DNA from: Butyricicoccus intestinisimiae
GTDB lineage: Bacteria > Bacillota > Clostridia > Oscillospirales > Butyricicoccaceae
Length of the DNA: 64,000 nucleotides
Direction: 5' to 3'
NCBI RefSeq assembly: GCF_018918345.1
Contig: NZ_JAHLQI010000004.1
Span: forward strand, 124,001-188,000
Part shown: positions 33,746 through 43,084 of the stretch, one piece after another
How the letters are laid out: each line of letters opens with the position of its first letter
Numbering within the stretch: position 1 is the first letter of the stretch
The notes under the pieces: model-generated
Told to the model about the DNA's origin: nothing
What the model saw: only the letters and a program-made list of their open reading frames with translations
The model's database searches: none
Program-made: the position numbers and the translations under genes

Positions 33746-35416
33746 ATGGCTATGATGAACGAAATGGAATACAGAACAATCGGTTCGGTACTTGCCGGGG
33801 GCTATCGTGCGGCGGTCTATTGCAGGCTGTCAAAGGACGATGACCTGCAAGGCGAAAGTGCCAGTATCGCAAACCAGCGTGATATGCTGGAAAAATACTG
33901 CGAAAAGCAGGGATGGGAGGTTGTGGCAGTCTATCAGGACGATGGCTTCACAGGTCTTAATATGGAGCGTCCTGATTTACAGAGAATGTTGAGAGCCATT
34001 GAGCGCAGGCAAATCAACCTTGTCATCACGAAAGACCTCAGCCGACTGGGGCGTAACTATCTGCAAACCGGGCATTTGATTGAGGACTTTTTCCCAAGAA
34101 ACGGTGTCCGCTATATCGCCATGAATGACGGTATCGACACCCTGCGGGATAACAACGATATTGCCCCGTTCAAGAATATCCTGAACGAGATGTACAGCAA
34201 GGATATTTCCAAGAAAGTCCATTCCTCTTATCTTCTGAAAGCGCAGAAAGGACAGTTTACCGGGTGTCTTGCCCCGTTTGGGTATCGGAAAGACCCGGAG
34301 GACAAAAACCATCTGCTTATTGACGAGGAAACCGCCCCGATTGTGCGGCTGATTTTCGGATATGCCCTAAACGGTCATGGTCCGAACTATATCCGCAGAC
34401 GGCTGGAGGAAGAAAAAATCCCCTGCCCCACATGGTGGAACCGGGAACGGGGGCTTCGCAATACCCGCACCAAATGGGAAAAGAAAGACCCGGAAAACGG
34501 GCGGTATATGTGGGACTTCTCCGTTATCAAAGACCTTTTGATGAATCCCGTCTACACCGGGGCGATTGCTTCCCAGAAAAAGGACTACCGTTTCAAAATC
34601 GGCACGATTGGGGAAAAGAAGCCGGAGGACTGGATTGTGGTGGAGGGACAGCATGAACCGCTGGTTGACCGCATGAGCTTTGATATTGTGCAGAACAAGC
34701 TGAAATCCCGCCAGCGTCCGGGGCAGACCAATGAAATCAGCCTGTTTGCCGGACTGATAAAATGCGGCGAGTGTGGGAAGTCGCTGACGATACGCTACAC
34801 AAACGCAAAACATCCCCAGCGGATTTACTCCTGCAAGACCTACAATGCCTTTGGAAAGAACCACTGCACCCAGCACCGGATTGACTATGACACCCTTTAC
34901 AGCCATGTGCTGCGGAAAATCCGGGAATGTGCCAGAGCTGCCCTGATGGACGGGGAAGCGGTTGCCGACCGCCTGACCAATACCTGTGAAGCCGAGCAGC
35001 GGGAACAGCGGGAAGCAATGGAACGCTCCCTTACAAGGGACGAGGAACGGATTGAGGTTCTGGACAAAATGGTAATGCGGCTTTATGAGGATATGATTGC
35101 AGGGCGTATCAGTGAGCAGAATTTCAACACCATGCTGGAAAAGACACAGACCGAGCAGACGGAGCTTAAAACAAAAGTGTCCGAGGGCAGAAAGCGGCTG
35201 TCCGATGAAGTCCAGCTTGCCAATGACGCAAAACAATGGGTGGAAGCCGTTCAGGAATACGCCAATATCACAGAGCTGGACGCAGCCACCCTCAACCGCT
35301 TAATCAAAGAAATCGTCGTGCATGAGCGCATAGACGAAGATAAAACAAGACACATTTCTATCGAAATTCATTTTAATCTCAAACCCATCCCGGAGGTGGA
35401 ACAGGTCACTGCCTGA
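33746..35416 (+). CDS. Large serine recombinase of IME2
   Basis: 556 aa. Catalytic serine in AAVYCRLSKDDDLQGESASI; TKDLSRLGRNYLQTG; recombinase domain with APFGYRKDPEDKNHLLIDEE; zinc ribbon (KCGECGKSLT...CKTYNAFGKNHC); coiled coil and a C-terminal IVVHERIDEDKTRHISIEIHF. It closely resembles in layout the recombinases at 23603 and 54721. It ends 88 bp before the maff2 right half and is probably the enzyme that integrated the block into maff2. Confidence 0.9.
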   Translation: MAMMNEMEYRTIGSVLAGGYRAAVYCRLSKDDDLQGESASIANQRDMLEKYCEKQGWEVVAVYQDDGFTGLNMERPDLQRMLRAIERRQINLVITKDLSRLGRNYLQTGHLIEDFFPRNGVRYIAMNDGIDTLRDNNDIAPFKNILNEMYSKDISKKVHSSYLLKAQKGQFTGCLAPFGYRKDPEDKNHLLIDEETAPIVRLIFGYALNGHGPNYIRRRLEEEKIPCPTWWNRERGLRNTRTKWEKKDPENGRYMWDFSVIKDLLMNPVYTGAIASQKKDYRFKIGTIGEKKPEDWIVVEGQHEPLVDRMSFDIVQNKLKSRQRPGQTNEISLFAGLIKCGECGKSLTIRYTNAKHPQRIYSCKTYNAFGKNHCTQHRIDYDTLYSHVLRKIRECARAALMDGEAVADRLTNTCEAEQREQREAMERSLTRDEERIEVLDKMVMRLYEDMIAGRISEQNFNTMLEKTQTEQTELKTKVSEGRKRLSDEVQLANDAKQWVEAVQEYANITELDAATLNRLIKEIVVHERIDEDKTRHISIEIHFNLKPIPEVEQVTA

Positions 35417-35503
35417 CCTGTCCCGCCGGGACGGTTCTCTTAAAAACACCATATAGATTTCTTGTACGCCGCCGCCCGCCATCGAGCAGAGTTTTACACC
35501 TAA

Positions 35504-35587
35504 TTGGGGATAAAACAGCTCATGGCGGGTGGCGGCATCATCGTCATTGGCACTACACTGATTCCTCTGCTGTCTGGCCTGTTTTAA
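35504..35587 (+). pseudogene. maff2: maff2, 3' half
   Basis: Codons LGIKQLMAGGG, then IIVIGTTLIPLLSGLF-stop, form the second half of the Maff2 family (second helix and C-terminus). They join in frame with 11659-11785 when the 24-kb block is removed. The next gene starts 11 bp downstream, as usual for intact maff2-virB6 pairs. Confidence 0.85.
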
Positions 35588-35598
35588 GGTAGGCGCTT

Positions 35599-36465
35599 AT
35601 GGATTTTCTCACCGACTGGCTCACAAACTGGCTCAAAGAGCTTCTGATTGGCGGGATCATGGGAAACCTCGAAGGTCTTTTTGATACCGTCAATACCCAG
35701 GTCGGAGAGATTGCGGCACAGGTAGGGACTACCCCGGCGGCGTGGCACGCCGGGGTTTTCTCCCTGATCCGACAGCTTTCCGAAATGGTGATCCTGCCGA
35801 TTGCCGGAATGGTGCTGACCTTTGTTGCCACTTATGAGCTGATCCAGCTCATTATCGAGAAGAACAACCTGCATGATCTGGACTACTGGATCTTTTTCAA
35901 GTGGATATTCAAAACGGCCTGCGCCATTTTGATTTTGTCCAACACCTTCAATATCGTCATGGCCGTGTTCGATGTGTCCCAAAGCGTGATCGCCAGCGCA
36001 GCCGGGATCGTGCAAGGTTCAACGGACATTTCGGAGGCCATGCTTGCCGACTTGGAGGCCACGCTGGAAACGCTGGGGCTTGGCTCTCTGCTGGGGCTGT
36101 GGCTGCAATCCCTGCTCATTCATGTGACCATGAGGGCGGTCAATATTGTGATCTTCGTGATCGTCTATGGCCGCATGATCGAAATATACCTGTTGACCAG
36201 CTTAGCACCCATCCCCGTTGCCACGCTCTCCAACCGGGAGCTTGGCAATACTGGACAGAACTACTTGAAGTCCCTGTTTGCCGTGGGCTTTCAAGGGCTA
36301 TTGATTCTCGTCTGCGTTGCCATCTATGCGGTGCTGATACAGGGCATCGCCACGGGCGGCGACCCCATCGGCGCGATATGGGGCTGCATGGGCTACTCTG
36401 TGCTGCTCTGCTTTTGCCTGTTCAAAACCGGCTCCATCGCCCGCAGCGTGTTCAGCGCACATTAA
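35599..36465 (+). CDS. VirB6/TrbL-like mating channel membrane protein
   Basis: 288 aa with about six membrane helices. Conserved features are the amphipathic N-terminus (MDFLTDWLTNWLKELLIGGI), LPIAGMVLTFVATYEL, the internal IVYGRMIEIYLLTSLAPIPVATL and QNYLKSLFAVGFQGL. This is the polytopic core of the type IV secretion channel in Tn1549-like elements. It follows maff2, whose interruption may also reduce its transcription unless a promoter in the insert substitutes. Confidence 0.8.
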   Translation: MDFLTDWLTNWLKELLIGGIMGNLEGLFDTVNTQVGEIAAQVGTTPAAWHAGVFSLIRQLSEMVILPIAGMVLTFVATYELIQLIIEKNNLHDLDYWIFFKWIFKTACAILILSNTFNIVMAVFDVSQSVIASAAGIVQGSTDISEAMLADLEATLETLGLGSLLGLWLQSLLIHVTMRAVNIVIFVIVYGRMIEIYLLTSLAPIPVATLSNRELGNTGQNYLKSLFAVGFQGLLILVCVAIYAVLIQGIATGGDPIGAIWGCMGYSVLLCFCLFKTGSIARSVFSAH

Positions 36466-36474
36466 AGGAGGTGT

Positions 36475-37050
36475 GTGTCTATCGGAAAATACCCCATCAT
36501 TTACGCTGACCCGCCGTGGCGCTACTCTGCAAAGAAGGTACAGGGCGCGGCGGAAAATCACTACCCCACCATGAGCATTGATGAATTGTGTGCGCTGCCT
36601 GTGGCCGAACTTGCGGCCAAGGACAGCGCCCTTTTTATGTGGGCAACCTTTCCCCAGCTCCCGGAGGCTCTGCGGCTCATCCGTGCATGGGGCTTCACCT
36701 ATAAATCCGTGGCGTTCGTTTGGCTGAAGAAAAACCGCAAGGCGGATAGCTGGTTTTATGGGCTGGGCTTCTGGACGAGGGCCAACGCCGAGGTTTGCCT
36801 GCTGGCGACCAAGGGACATCCGAAGCGGCAGGCCGCCGACATCCACCAGTTTATCATTTCGCCCATCGAAGCCCACAGCAAAAAGCCGGACGAAACCCGT
36901 GATAAGATCGTTGCCCTCATGGGCGATTTGCCCCGCGTGGAGCTGTTCGCACGGCAGACCTCTTCCGGCTGGGATGTGTGGGGCAACGAGGTGGAGCCGA
37001 CAATCCCGGACTTTGGGACAAATTGTCCCAAACTGGAGGTGACAGATTGA
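36475..37050 (+). CDS. MT-A70 family adenine methyltransferase
   Basis: 191 aa starting at GTG 36475 after GGAGG. Catalytic DPPW (IIYADPPWRYSAK), ENHYPTMSIDELCALPV, LFMWATFPQLPEAL, and LATKGHPKRQ are MT-A70 motifs; the product would methylate adenine N6 in DNA, probably as anti-restriction modification. A GGGAC palindrome is embedded in its last codons (DFGTNCPK). Its stop overlaps the prgI start (TGATG). Confidence 0.85.
   Translation: MSIGKYPIIYADPPWRYSAKKVQGAAENHYPTMSIDELCALPVAELAAKDSALFMWATFPQLPEALRLIRAWGFTYKSVAFVWLKKNRKADSWFYGLGFWTRANAEVCLLATKGHPKRQAADIHQFIISPIEAHSKKPDETRDKIVALMGDLPRVELFARQTSSGWDVWGNEVEPTIPDFGTNCPKLEVTD
37011..37033. repeat. GGGAC palindrome, copy 4 (inside MT-A70 3' end)
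   Basis: CTTTGGGACA and TGTCCCAAAC around AAT. This copy is translated, as the Gly-Thr-Asn-Cys-Pro-Lys codons. Confidence 0.75.
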
Positions 37051-37418
37051 TGCCCTATGTGAATGTCCCGAACGACCTTTCCAAGATCAAGACAAAGATC
37101 GCGTTCAACCTCACCAAGCGCCAGCTTATCTGCTTCGGCATTGGGGCGGCTATCGGCGTTCCCACCTACCTTTTGACCCGGCAGGCCATCGGCAACACCG
37201 GGGCGCTGTTCGCTATGCTGGCGATCATGCTCCCGGCGTTTCTGCTTGCCATGTACGAAAAGGACGGCCTGCCCTTTGAAAAGGTGATCCGCAACATCAT
37301 CCGGGTCAAGTTTACCCGCCCCGGCATCCGACCGTACCGAACGGAAAATATCTATGCCCCATTTGCACGAAAGGAGGAGCCTATTGAGCAAAGCAAAAAA
37401 GCAGAAAAACGGAAATAA
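37050..37418 (+). CDS. prgI: PrgI-family membrane protein
   Basis: 122 aa starting at 37050. N-terminal PYVNVPNDLSKIKTKIAFNLTKRQLICF, then two membrane helices, then FEKVIRNIIRVKF; this is the PrgI family, the VirB3-like subunit that anchors the VirB4 ATPase. It overlaps virB4 by 35 bp. Confidence 0.85.
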   Translation: MPYVNVPNDLSKIKTKIAFNLTKRQLICFGIGAAIGVPTYLLTRQAIGNTGALFAMLAIMLPAFLLAMYEKDGLPFEKVIRNIIRVKFTRPGIRPYRTENIYAPFARKEEPIEQSKKAEKRK

Positions 37419-39729
37419 GCACCGGGCGCTGTCCGCCCAGCAGACCATTCCCTATATCGCCATGCACCCAGACGGGATCTGCCAAATCCCCGGCGGGCTT
37501 TACACAAAGACGCTGGAATATGAGGACATCAATTATGCCGTGGCGTCCACGGAGGATCAGACTGCCATTATCAGCGGGTGGAGCGCGTGCCTGAATTATT
37601 TTGACAGCTCCCTGCCGTTCCAGCTTTCCTTTGTCAACCGCCGCAGCCGCAACGCCAACCGCTACAAGGTGAATATCCCGGCACAGGAGGATGCCTTCAA
37701 CAGTATCCGGGGTGAGTATGTGGAAATGCTCAAAGGCCAGATCGCCAAGAGTAATAACGGCATTGAACGGTATAAGTACATCACCTTTGGCCTACCCGCC
37801 GAGGGCGTGGCAGAGGCGCGTCCACGGCTGGGGCGCGTGGAGGTGGATGTCATGGGCAATCTGAAACGGCTGGGCGTCCAGTCCCGCCCGCTGGATGGCC
37901 GGGATCGGCTGGCGGTGCTGCATGGGCAGATGCATCCCGGCGGGCGTGAGCCGTTCCGCTTTGCGTGGAAAGACATTCCCAAGACGGGCATGGGGACGAA
38001 GGACTACATCGCCCCGGACAGCTTCGATTTCCGGCAGAGCCGGACTTTCCGTGTCGGCCAGATGTGGGGCGCGGCGTCCTATTTGCAGATCATGGCGTCG
38101 GAGCTTTCGGATAAGCTGCTGGCGGAGATTTTGGAGCTGGACGCCGAGCTGACCGTCACCATGCACATTCAGACGGTAGACCAGCTCAAGGCCATTAAGA
38201 CGATCAAGGGAAAGATCTCCGACATAGGCCGCATGAAGGCAGAGGAGCAGAAAAAGGCCGTCCGTGCCGGGTACGACATGGAGATCTTGCCGCCCGACCT
38301 CATTACCTTTTCCAAGGACGCCGCCGAGCTGCTCTCCGACCTGCAAAGCCGCAACGAGCGAATGTTCCTGCTGACCTTTACGGTGGTGAACCTCGCTCCC
38401 ACCCGGCAGCGGCTGGAAAACGATGTGTTCACGGTGAGCGGCATCGCACAGAAATACAACTGCGCTCTGCGCCGTCTGGACTGGCAGCAGGAGCAGGGCT
38501 TTGTGTCCTCGCTGGCGCTGGGTTATAACGGCATTGAGATTCAGCGGGGCATGACCACCAGCTCCACGGCCATCTTCATTCCCTTTATGACCCGGGAGCT
38601 TCGCATGGACGGGCAGGCGCTTTACTACGGTATGAACGCGCTTTCCAACAATGTCATTATGGCTGACCGCAAAAAGCTGAAGTCCGCAAACGGAATGTAT
38701 CTCGGCTCTACGGGCAGCGGCAAGAGCTTTGCCGCCAAGCGGGAGCTGATCAATGTGTTCCTCGCTACCAATGACCGTATTATCGTGGTCGACCCGATGG
38801 GTGAATATGCCCCGCTGGTGCGGCGCTTGGGCGGACAGGTCATTGAGATTGCCCCGGACAGCCCGCACCACATTTCGCCTATGGATTTGCAAATGAACAT
38901 CAACGACGAGGACAGTCCGCTTTCCATGAAGGCGGATTTTCTGCTGTCCCTGTGTGAGCTGATCGTGGGCGGCAAGGAGGGCTTGCAGCCCATCGAGAAA
39001 ACCGTCATTGACCGCTGTGTGCGGCTGGTGTACCGGGAGATGGCGCTGGGACTGGAAACGGCCAAAACGCCGCTGCTGCAAGATCTGTATGAGGAGCTGC
39101 TGCACCAGCCCGAGCCGGAGGCGCGGCGGGTGGCGACGGCGCTGGAGCTTTACTGCACCGGCTCACTCAACCTGTTCAATCATCCCACCAATGTTGACCT
39201 CAATTCCCGTGTGGTCTGCATTGTCCTAAAGGGCTTGGGTGAAAACCTCCGCAAGATTGCCATGCACACCACCAACGAATTTGTCACGGCGGCGGTGAAC
39301 GCCAACCACGCCGAGGGCGTGGCGACTTGGTGCTACTTTGACGAGTTCCACATTCTGCTCCGTGATCCGCTGACGGCCAGCTACTTTGTGGCGGTCTGGA
39401 AAATGCTCCGCAAAAAGGGCTGTGTTCCCTCGGCGCTGACGCAGAATGTGAAAGACCTGCTGGCCAGCCGGGAGATCGAGAACATTCTGGACAACACGGA
39501 TTTCATGGTGTTGCTGTCGCAGGCGCAGAGCGACCGTGCGATCTTGGCAAAGCAGCTTGGCATTTCCGAGCATCAGCTCTCCTATATCACGCACTCCAAT
39601 TCCGGCGAGGGCCTGCTGTTCTATGGAAATGTCACCATCCCGTTTGTAGACCGTTTCCCCCGTGGGGAGATCTATGACCTGCTGACGACCCGCCCGGAGG
39701 ATCTTGCCCATGAGCGAACAGACGAGTAA
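37384..39729 (+). CDS. virB4: VirB4/TraE-type conjugation ATPase
   Basis: About 781 aa. TTG at 37384 is preferred since AAAGGAGGAGC precedes it; ATG at 37354 has no ribosome site. N-terminal VirB4 domain (DINYAVASTEDQTAIISGW), Walker A (LGSTGSGKSFAAKREL), Walker B (WCYFDEFHILL) and the LTQNVKDLL segment. It powers the mating channel. The reading frame is complete, unlike virD4. Its end overlaps the CD1108-like start by 20 bp. Confidence 0.9.
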   Translation: MSKAKKQKNGNKHRALSAQQTIPYIAMHPDGICQIPGGLYTKTLEYEDINYAVASTEDQTAIISGWSACLNYFDSSLPFQLSFVNRRSRNANRYKVNIPAQEDAFNSIRGEYVEMLKGQIAKSNNGIERYKYITFGLPAEGVAEARPRLGRVEVDVMGNLKRLGVQSRPLDGRDRLAVLHGQMHPGGREPFRFAWKDIPKTGMGTKDYIAPDSFDFRQSRTFRVGQMWGAASYLQIMASELSDKLLAEILELDAELTVTMHIQTVDQLKAIKTIKGKISDIGRMKAEEQKKAVRAGYDMEILPPDLITFSKDAAELLSDLQSRNERMFLLTFTVVNLAPTRQRLENDVFTVSGIAQKYNCALRRLDWQQEQGFVSSLALGYNGIEIQRGMTTSSTAIFIPFMTRELRMDGQALYYGMNALSNNVIMADRKKLKSANGMYLGSTGSGKSFAAKRELINVFLATNDRIIVVDPMGEYAPLVRRLGGQVIEIAPDSPHHISPMDLQMNINDEDSPLSMKADFLLSLCELIVGGKEGLQPIEKTVIDRCVRLVYREMALGLETAKTPLLQDLYEELLHQPEPEARRVATALELYCTGSLNLFNHPTNVDLNSRVVCIVLKGLGENLRKIAMHTTNEFVTAAVNANHAEGVATWCYFDEFHILLRDPLTASYFVAVWKMLRKKGCVPSALTQNVKDLLASREIENILDNTDFMVLLSQAQSDRAILAKQLGISEHQLSYITHSNSGEGLLFYGNVTIPFVDRFPRGEIYDLLTTRPEDLAHERTDE

Positions 39730-39949
39730 CCCCACTTCGGGACAAAATGTCCCGAAGTCCAAGTTCCGCAGAAAAAGCCGGCAGGAGCAGACGGCGGCGT
39801 CCAAGCTACGGATGGAGCGCCGGGGTGAGAAGCTGGACGCCGACCGGGAGAAGCTGGCAAAGCAGAAGCCGCCGAAAAAGCCCGGTGCGGTCAAGCGTCT
39901 TGCCCATACCGCCGGACACGGCGTCCACGGTTTTGTTGGCGCCGAATAG
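39710..39949 (+). pseudogene. CD1108-like protein, N-terminal stub
   Basis: 79 aa starting at 39710 after GGAGG. It is Lys/Arg/Gln rich (KFRRKSRQEQTAASKLRMERRGEKLDADREKL) and ends HGVHGFVGAE. Full-length relatives after virB4 run to several hundred residues with a C-terminal cell-wall hydrolase domain. Here the frame ends at the left edge of the IS200/IS605 copy, so the mating-pair peptidoglycan hydrolase is lost. Confidence 0.7.
39734..39758. repeat. GGGAC palindrome, copy 5 (3' end of virB4)
   Basis: ACTTCGGGACA and TGTCCCGAAGT around AAA, perfect. It lies 4 bp after the virB4 stop, inside the CD1108-like reading frame. Confidence 0.8.
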
Positions 39950-40075
39950 GCATGATAAAAACCACTCGTTCAACGAGTGGTTGATAAAAAAATCTTAAAG
40001 AAAAGTCGAAACCTCCTGTGCTATACTAGAAAAGGTCTGGCAACCACAACAGAAAGCAAAGGAGGTTTCGTCGTT

Positions 40076-40108
40076 ATGAACGATGTGAATAGTTTATCAC
40101 ATTCTAAA
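40076..40108 (+). pseudogene. tnpA: IS200 tnpA, 5' piece
   Basis: ATG and ten more codons (MNDVNSLSHSK) after AAAGGAGG. It joins in frame with the 3' piece at 47733 (WRCKYHIVF...). Confidence 0.85.
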
Positions 40109-40133
40109 GTACAGTTTACAAGGGACTACACAG
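40109..40133 (+). repeat. Element C left terminal inverted repeat
   Basis: GTACAGTTTACAAGGGACTAC followed by ACAG. It matches the right end with one gap and one mismatch over 23 bp. Confidence 0.8.
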
Positions 40134-40164
40134 GGTAGGTATCTGACGGGAGGGGTGCCGCCAG

Positions 40165-41676
40165 TCAGATTTTCCATGTGATGTTCAAGCTGTCGCTTGT
40201 GGCGGCTATGGTGGTGATCATCAAATCCACCACACGCCGCTTGTCATCAAAAGATACATTCTCCCAGGTATCGAGGTAGCCGGAAATCTGGCTGACCTGT
40301 TCCGGGCTGATGGCCTCCACAGTCAACTCCGCTATCCTTGCCAGAAGTTCCTGCTTGCGCCCGTCCAGTTCCGCTATCTTCACATTCACATAGGAGAACA
40401 GGACATTGTTTGCCCCCGTCAGACTGTCCACCAGCTTTTCAATCTCGCTGTCTACATGGGCAAGTTCCACTTGCAGGGCGGTGATTTTCGGGTTTGCCTT
40501 TGCCGCTTTCTTTTTTCCTGTCAGCGTCTTGTAGCTTGCCAGCTTCTTTACCATCTGCTGATAAACAACCGCTTCCAGTTCCGAAGTGATGATTTTCCCA
40601 CAGCCAGGACAGCTTTTATTGTCCAGCCGTTTCGTGCAGCGGAGATACTGTTTGCCGGAGGGATTGTAGATACTCATAAGAGCATACCCGCAATTCCCGC
40701 ACTTGATTTTTCCTGCCAGCCATGTGTGGGTGGCTTTCCGGGCAGACTGGATTTTCATGTTGTTCATCAGCTTCTTGCGGCAGGTCAGCCAGGTGTCGGA
40801 GGGGACGATACCCTCATGGGGAGCCAGTACCAGCATTTGGTCTTTTAAGTCGTTTTTCTTGCTGGCCTTTACATCTCGCCCTTGATACAGATAGCAGCCG
40901 TTCATGCCCGTAAAATCGGCAACGTCATTGACAATGACTGTACCTTGACTTTTGAAAAATTCGTACACATCAAGGTCTGCCTGCACATAGACAGGATTGC
41001 GTAACATCTGCGCCAGCGTGGGGCGTATCAGCTCTTTGCCATGGAACAAAATCCCCTGTTCGGCAAAGTACCGGGTAATGTCCCCGTAGGAAGTTGTGGG
41101 CTGGGCGTACATCTCAAACATCAGCCGGATATTGGCCGCTTCCTCCGGGTTTACCACCAGCTTCTTTGTGTTGATACCGTCCATCTTGATAGGCTCCGTA
41201 TGGAAGCCGTAAGGGGCTTTCCCGCCCATCTTAAAGCCCCGCTGACTGCGGGAGTAGTAAGCGTCCGTTACCCGCTTCTGTATCGTTTCCCGTTCAAGCT
41301 GGGCGAACACGATACAGATATTCAGCATGGCCCGTCCCATCGGCGTGGAGGTATCAAACTTTTCCGTAGAGGACACAAACTCCACATTGTACTGCTGGAA
41401 CAGCTCCATCATGTTGGCAAAGTCCAGAATGGAACGGCTGATACGGTCGAGCTTGTAAACCACGACCTTTGCAATCAAGCCCCGCTTGATGTCCCGCACC
41501 AGTTCTTGAAACTTCGGACGGTCTGTGTTCTTGCCGCTGTACCCTTTGTCTGTGTATTCCTTGCAGTTACCGCCTTTCAACTCGTATTTGCAAAATTCAA
41601 TCTGGCTTTCAATGGAAATGCTGTCCTTTTTGTCTACCGATTGTCTTGCATAGATTGCGTCTATCCGATTGTTCAT
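40165..41676 (-). CDS. Large serine recombinase of element C
   Basis: 503 aa. Catalytic Ser in IDAIYARQSVDKKDSISIES, VVVYKLDRISRSILDF, recombinase domain with KAPYGFHTEP, zinc ribbon (KCGNCGYAL...CTKRLDNKSCPGCG) and coiled coil. It is of the TnpX/TndX type but distinct from the other three recombinases in the window. Only 56 bp separate its stop from the left terminus, the normal arrangement for an integrase and its attachment site. Confidence 0.9.
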   Translation of the reverse strand: MNNRIDAIYARQSVDKKDSISIESQIEFCKYELKGGNCKEYTDKGYSGKNTDRPKFQELVRDIKRGLIAKVVVYKLDRISRSILDFANMMELFQQYNVEFVSSTEKFDTSTPMGRAMLNICIVFAQLERETIQKRVTDAYYSRSQRGFKMGGKAPYGFHTEPIKMDGINTKKLVVNPEEAANIRLMFEMYAQPTTSYGDITRYFAEQGILFHGKELIRPTLAQMLRNPVYVQADLDVYEFFKSQGTVIVNDVADFTGMNGCYLYQGRDVKASKKNDLKDQMLVLAPHEGIVPSDTWLTCRKKLMNNMKIQSARKATHTWLAGKIKCGNCGYALMSIYNPSGKQYLRCTKRLDNKSCPGCGKIITSELEAVVYQQMVKKLASYKTLTGKKKAAKANPKITALQVELAHVDSEIEKLVDSLTGANNVLFSYVNVKIAELDGRKQELLARIAELTVEAISPEQVSQISGYLDTWENVSFDDKRRVVDLMITTIAATSDSLNITWKI

Positions 41677-41770
41677 ATTGTCGCTCCTTTTCTTAAAAAA
41701 GAAACGGAGCTGCTGACAGTTCTATTATACCGCCAGCAGCCCCGCAAATCAATGATGGGTTTGGAAAACC

Positions 41771-41983
41771 TTATGTCCCGGCTTCCTCACTCTCCCGCTT
41801 GTCGGCGTACTTGCGGAACACCTCATAAAGCTGCTGTTCCAGTTCCCGGCGTTTGGCTGCTTCCTGTTCCGGCGTGAACACCGGGGAGAGATTTTCCAGT
41901 GTGATTTCCTTTCCCTGAAAAGTCACGATTTCGATTTCCTTTTTGTATCTGATATTACTTATAAGATCACCTTTCCTTTCCAT
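41771..41983 (-). CDS. Small hypothetical protein downstream of the MobV relaxase
   Basis: 70 aa: beta-like N-terminus (EIEIVTFQGKEITLENLSPV) and a helical tail (EQEAAKRRELEQQLYEVFRK). The ATG overlaps the relaxase 3' end by 17 bp. The family is found between mob and recombinase genes in similar elements; the function is unknown. Confidence 0.6.
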   Translation of the reverse strand: MERKGDLISNIRYKKEIEIVTFQGKEITLENLSPVFTPEQEAAKRRELEQQLYEVFRKYADKRESEEAGT

Positions 41984-42911
41984 GCTGCCGCTGTTGCCGT
42001 TTCAGTTCCGCTAAAATCTCCGGCGGGATACGGTCAACCAGCCGCCGCATATCGTCCAGTTCGCTTTTTAACTTCGCCCGTTCCATCGTGTCATTCATCT
42101 TGCCTTTTTCGCTGGCCTTTGCCCTGACTTCCAGCTTTTCATTTTCCGCTAACAAGTCATTGATTGTGACCTTGTATTTTTTCAGTTGCCCGGAGAAGTT
42201 CTCCATCTGCGGAAACCACTTTTTCAGCATGGAGAGGGCTTCCTCTTTCTTCTTTCCGGCGTTCAGCGGGGTAATGCCGGAGAGAACCGCTTCAATGGCC
42301 CTCGCCTGTTTGGAGAGGTTGACCGCCTGTTTGAACAGCCGGGTGGGGATATGCTTCCGGCCCGTCTTGCTGGCGCTTTCCCCACGCTCCAGGTCGGGGT
42401 ACTGCTCCACCATACAGGCGTGAAAATCGTCCTGCCACTTCGTCAGATTGGCCCGGTTGCCGATAATTTCTTTGGCGCACAGGCGGTTGTCCTTTGTCAG
42501 CGGCACAAAGACCAAGTGCAGATGGGGCGTTTTTTCATCCATGTGTACCATAGCCGAAACGATGTTCTCCCGGCCCACCCGGTCAATGAGGAAGTCCGCC
42601 GCCCTCTGGAAGTAGGCCGCTATCTCCTTTGGGGACTTGCCCTTGAAAAACTCCGGGCTGGCGGTAATCAGCGTGTCCACAAACCGAGTGCTGTCCTTGC
42701 GGGTGCGGCATCTGGCCTGCTCGATGCGGCTCTGAATGAAATGGTAGTAGCGGCCATCCGGCTTGACGATGTGGAAATTGTACTTGCTCCGGCTGGTGTC
42801 AATGTCCGGGTTGCTGGCGTACTGCTCCTTTTTCCGTTCATGGTGGGCTTCCAGCGGCCCCGCCGGGTGGCCCTTGTGCTTCTCAAATCGCAAAATTGCG
42901 TGTTGTGCCAT
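41967..42911 (-). CDS. mobV: MobV/Pre plasmid recombination relaxase
   Basis: 314 aa. AILRFEKHKG-PAGPLEAHHERKK at the N-terminus, FIQSRIEQARCRTRKDSTRFVDTLI, and the metal-binding motif HMDEKTPHLHLVFVPL define the MOBV (Mob/Pre) class. It ends in a coiled coil (NDLLAENEKLEVRAKA). It mobilizes element C using another element's channel. It is the third relaxase class in this window after MOBP and MOBQ. The start follows GGAAAGGAG. Confidence 0.9.
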   Translation of the reverse strand: MAQHAILRFEKHKGHPAGPLEAHHERKKEQYASNPDIDTSRSKYNFHIVKPDGRYYHFIQSRIEQARCRTRKDSTRFVDTLITASPEFFKGKSPKEIAAYFQRAADFLIDRVGRENIVSAMVHMDEKTPHLHLVFVPLTKDNRLCAKEIIGNRANLTKWQDDFHACMVEQYPDLERGESASKTGRKHIPTRLFKQAVNLSKQARAIEAVLSGITPLNAGKKKEEALSMLKKWFPQMENFSGQLKKYKVTINDLLAENEKLEVRAKASEKGKMNDTMERAKLKSELDDMRRLVDRIPPEILAELKRQQRQHGKER

Positions 42912-43084
42912 TGAACTCCTTTCCCCATTCCATTCCTTTCCGGCGGGTTTTCCCGCCGAAAATATCTCTGATAGGATTGGAATGGAATGAATGTAAATAG
43001 ATGGTTTTAATCTCTGTATTTCTATATACCGTCAGATTTCCGTACTTCAAGAGGATTGATTTTCGTACTCGCCAAGTACGGTTT
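42912..43084. other. Region upstream of mobV, candidate oriT of element C
   Basis: A GGCGGGTTTTCCCGCC hairpin (42942-42957) lies between CCATTCCATTCC (42927) and GGAATGGAATG (42979). Nested inverted repeats immediately before a relaxase gene are typical of oriT. GTACTT/AAGTACG pairs at 43049-43080. Confidence 0.4.

Larger units (their letters stand above)
11786..35503. mobile_element. Composite insertion splitting maff2 (MATE cluster + IME1 + IME2)
   Basis: The maff2 codons before 11786 and after 35503 join in frame (NPGAN/LGIKQLMAGGG), so everything between was inserted. The block contains two complete mobilization/recombinase sets plus a MATE-MerR cluster and Tn916-like regulators, so it arose by more than one event. 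The rightmost recombinase (33746-35416) ends 88 bp from the right junction, the usual position for the enzyme that integrated the outer unit. None of the GGGAC palindromes occurs inside. Confidence 0.75.

Noticed and set aside
37792-39105. 437-codon reverse ORF opposite virB4
   Set aside because: Shadow of the VirB4 ATPase; His/Arg/Gln-rich, without motifs.
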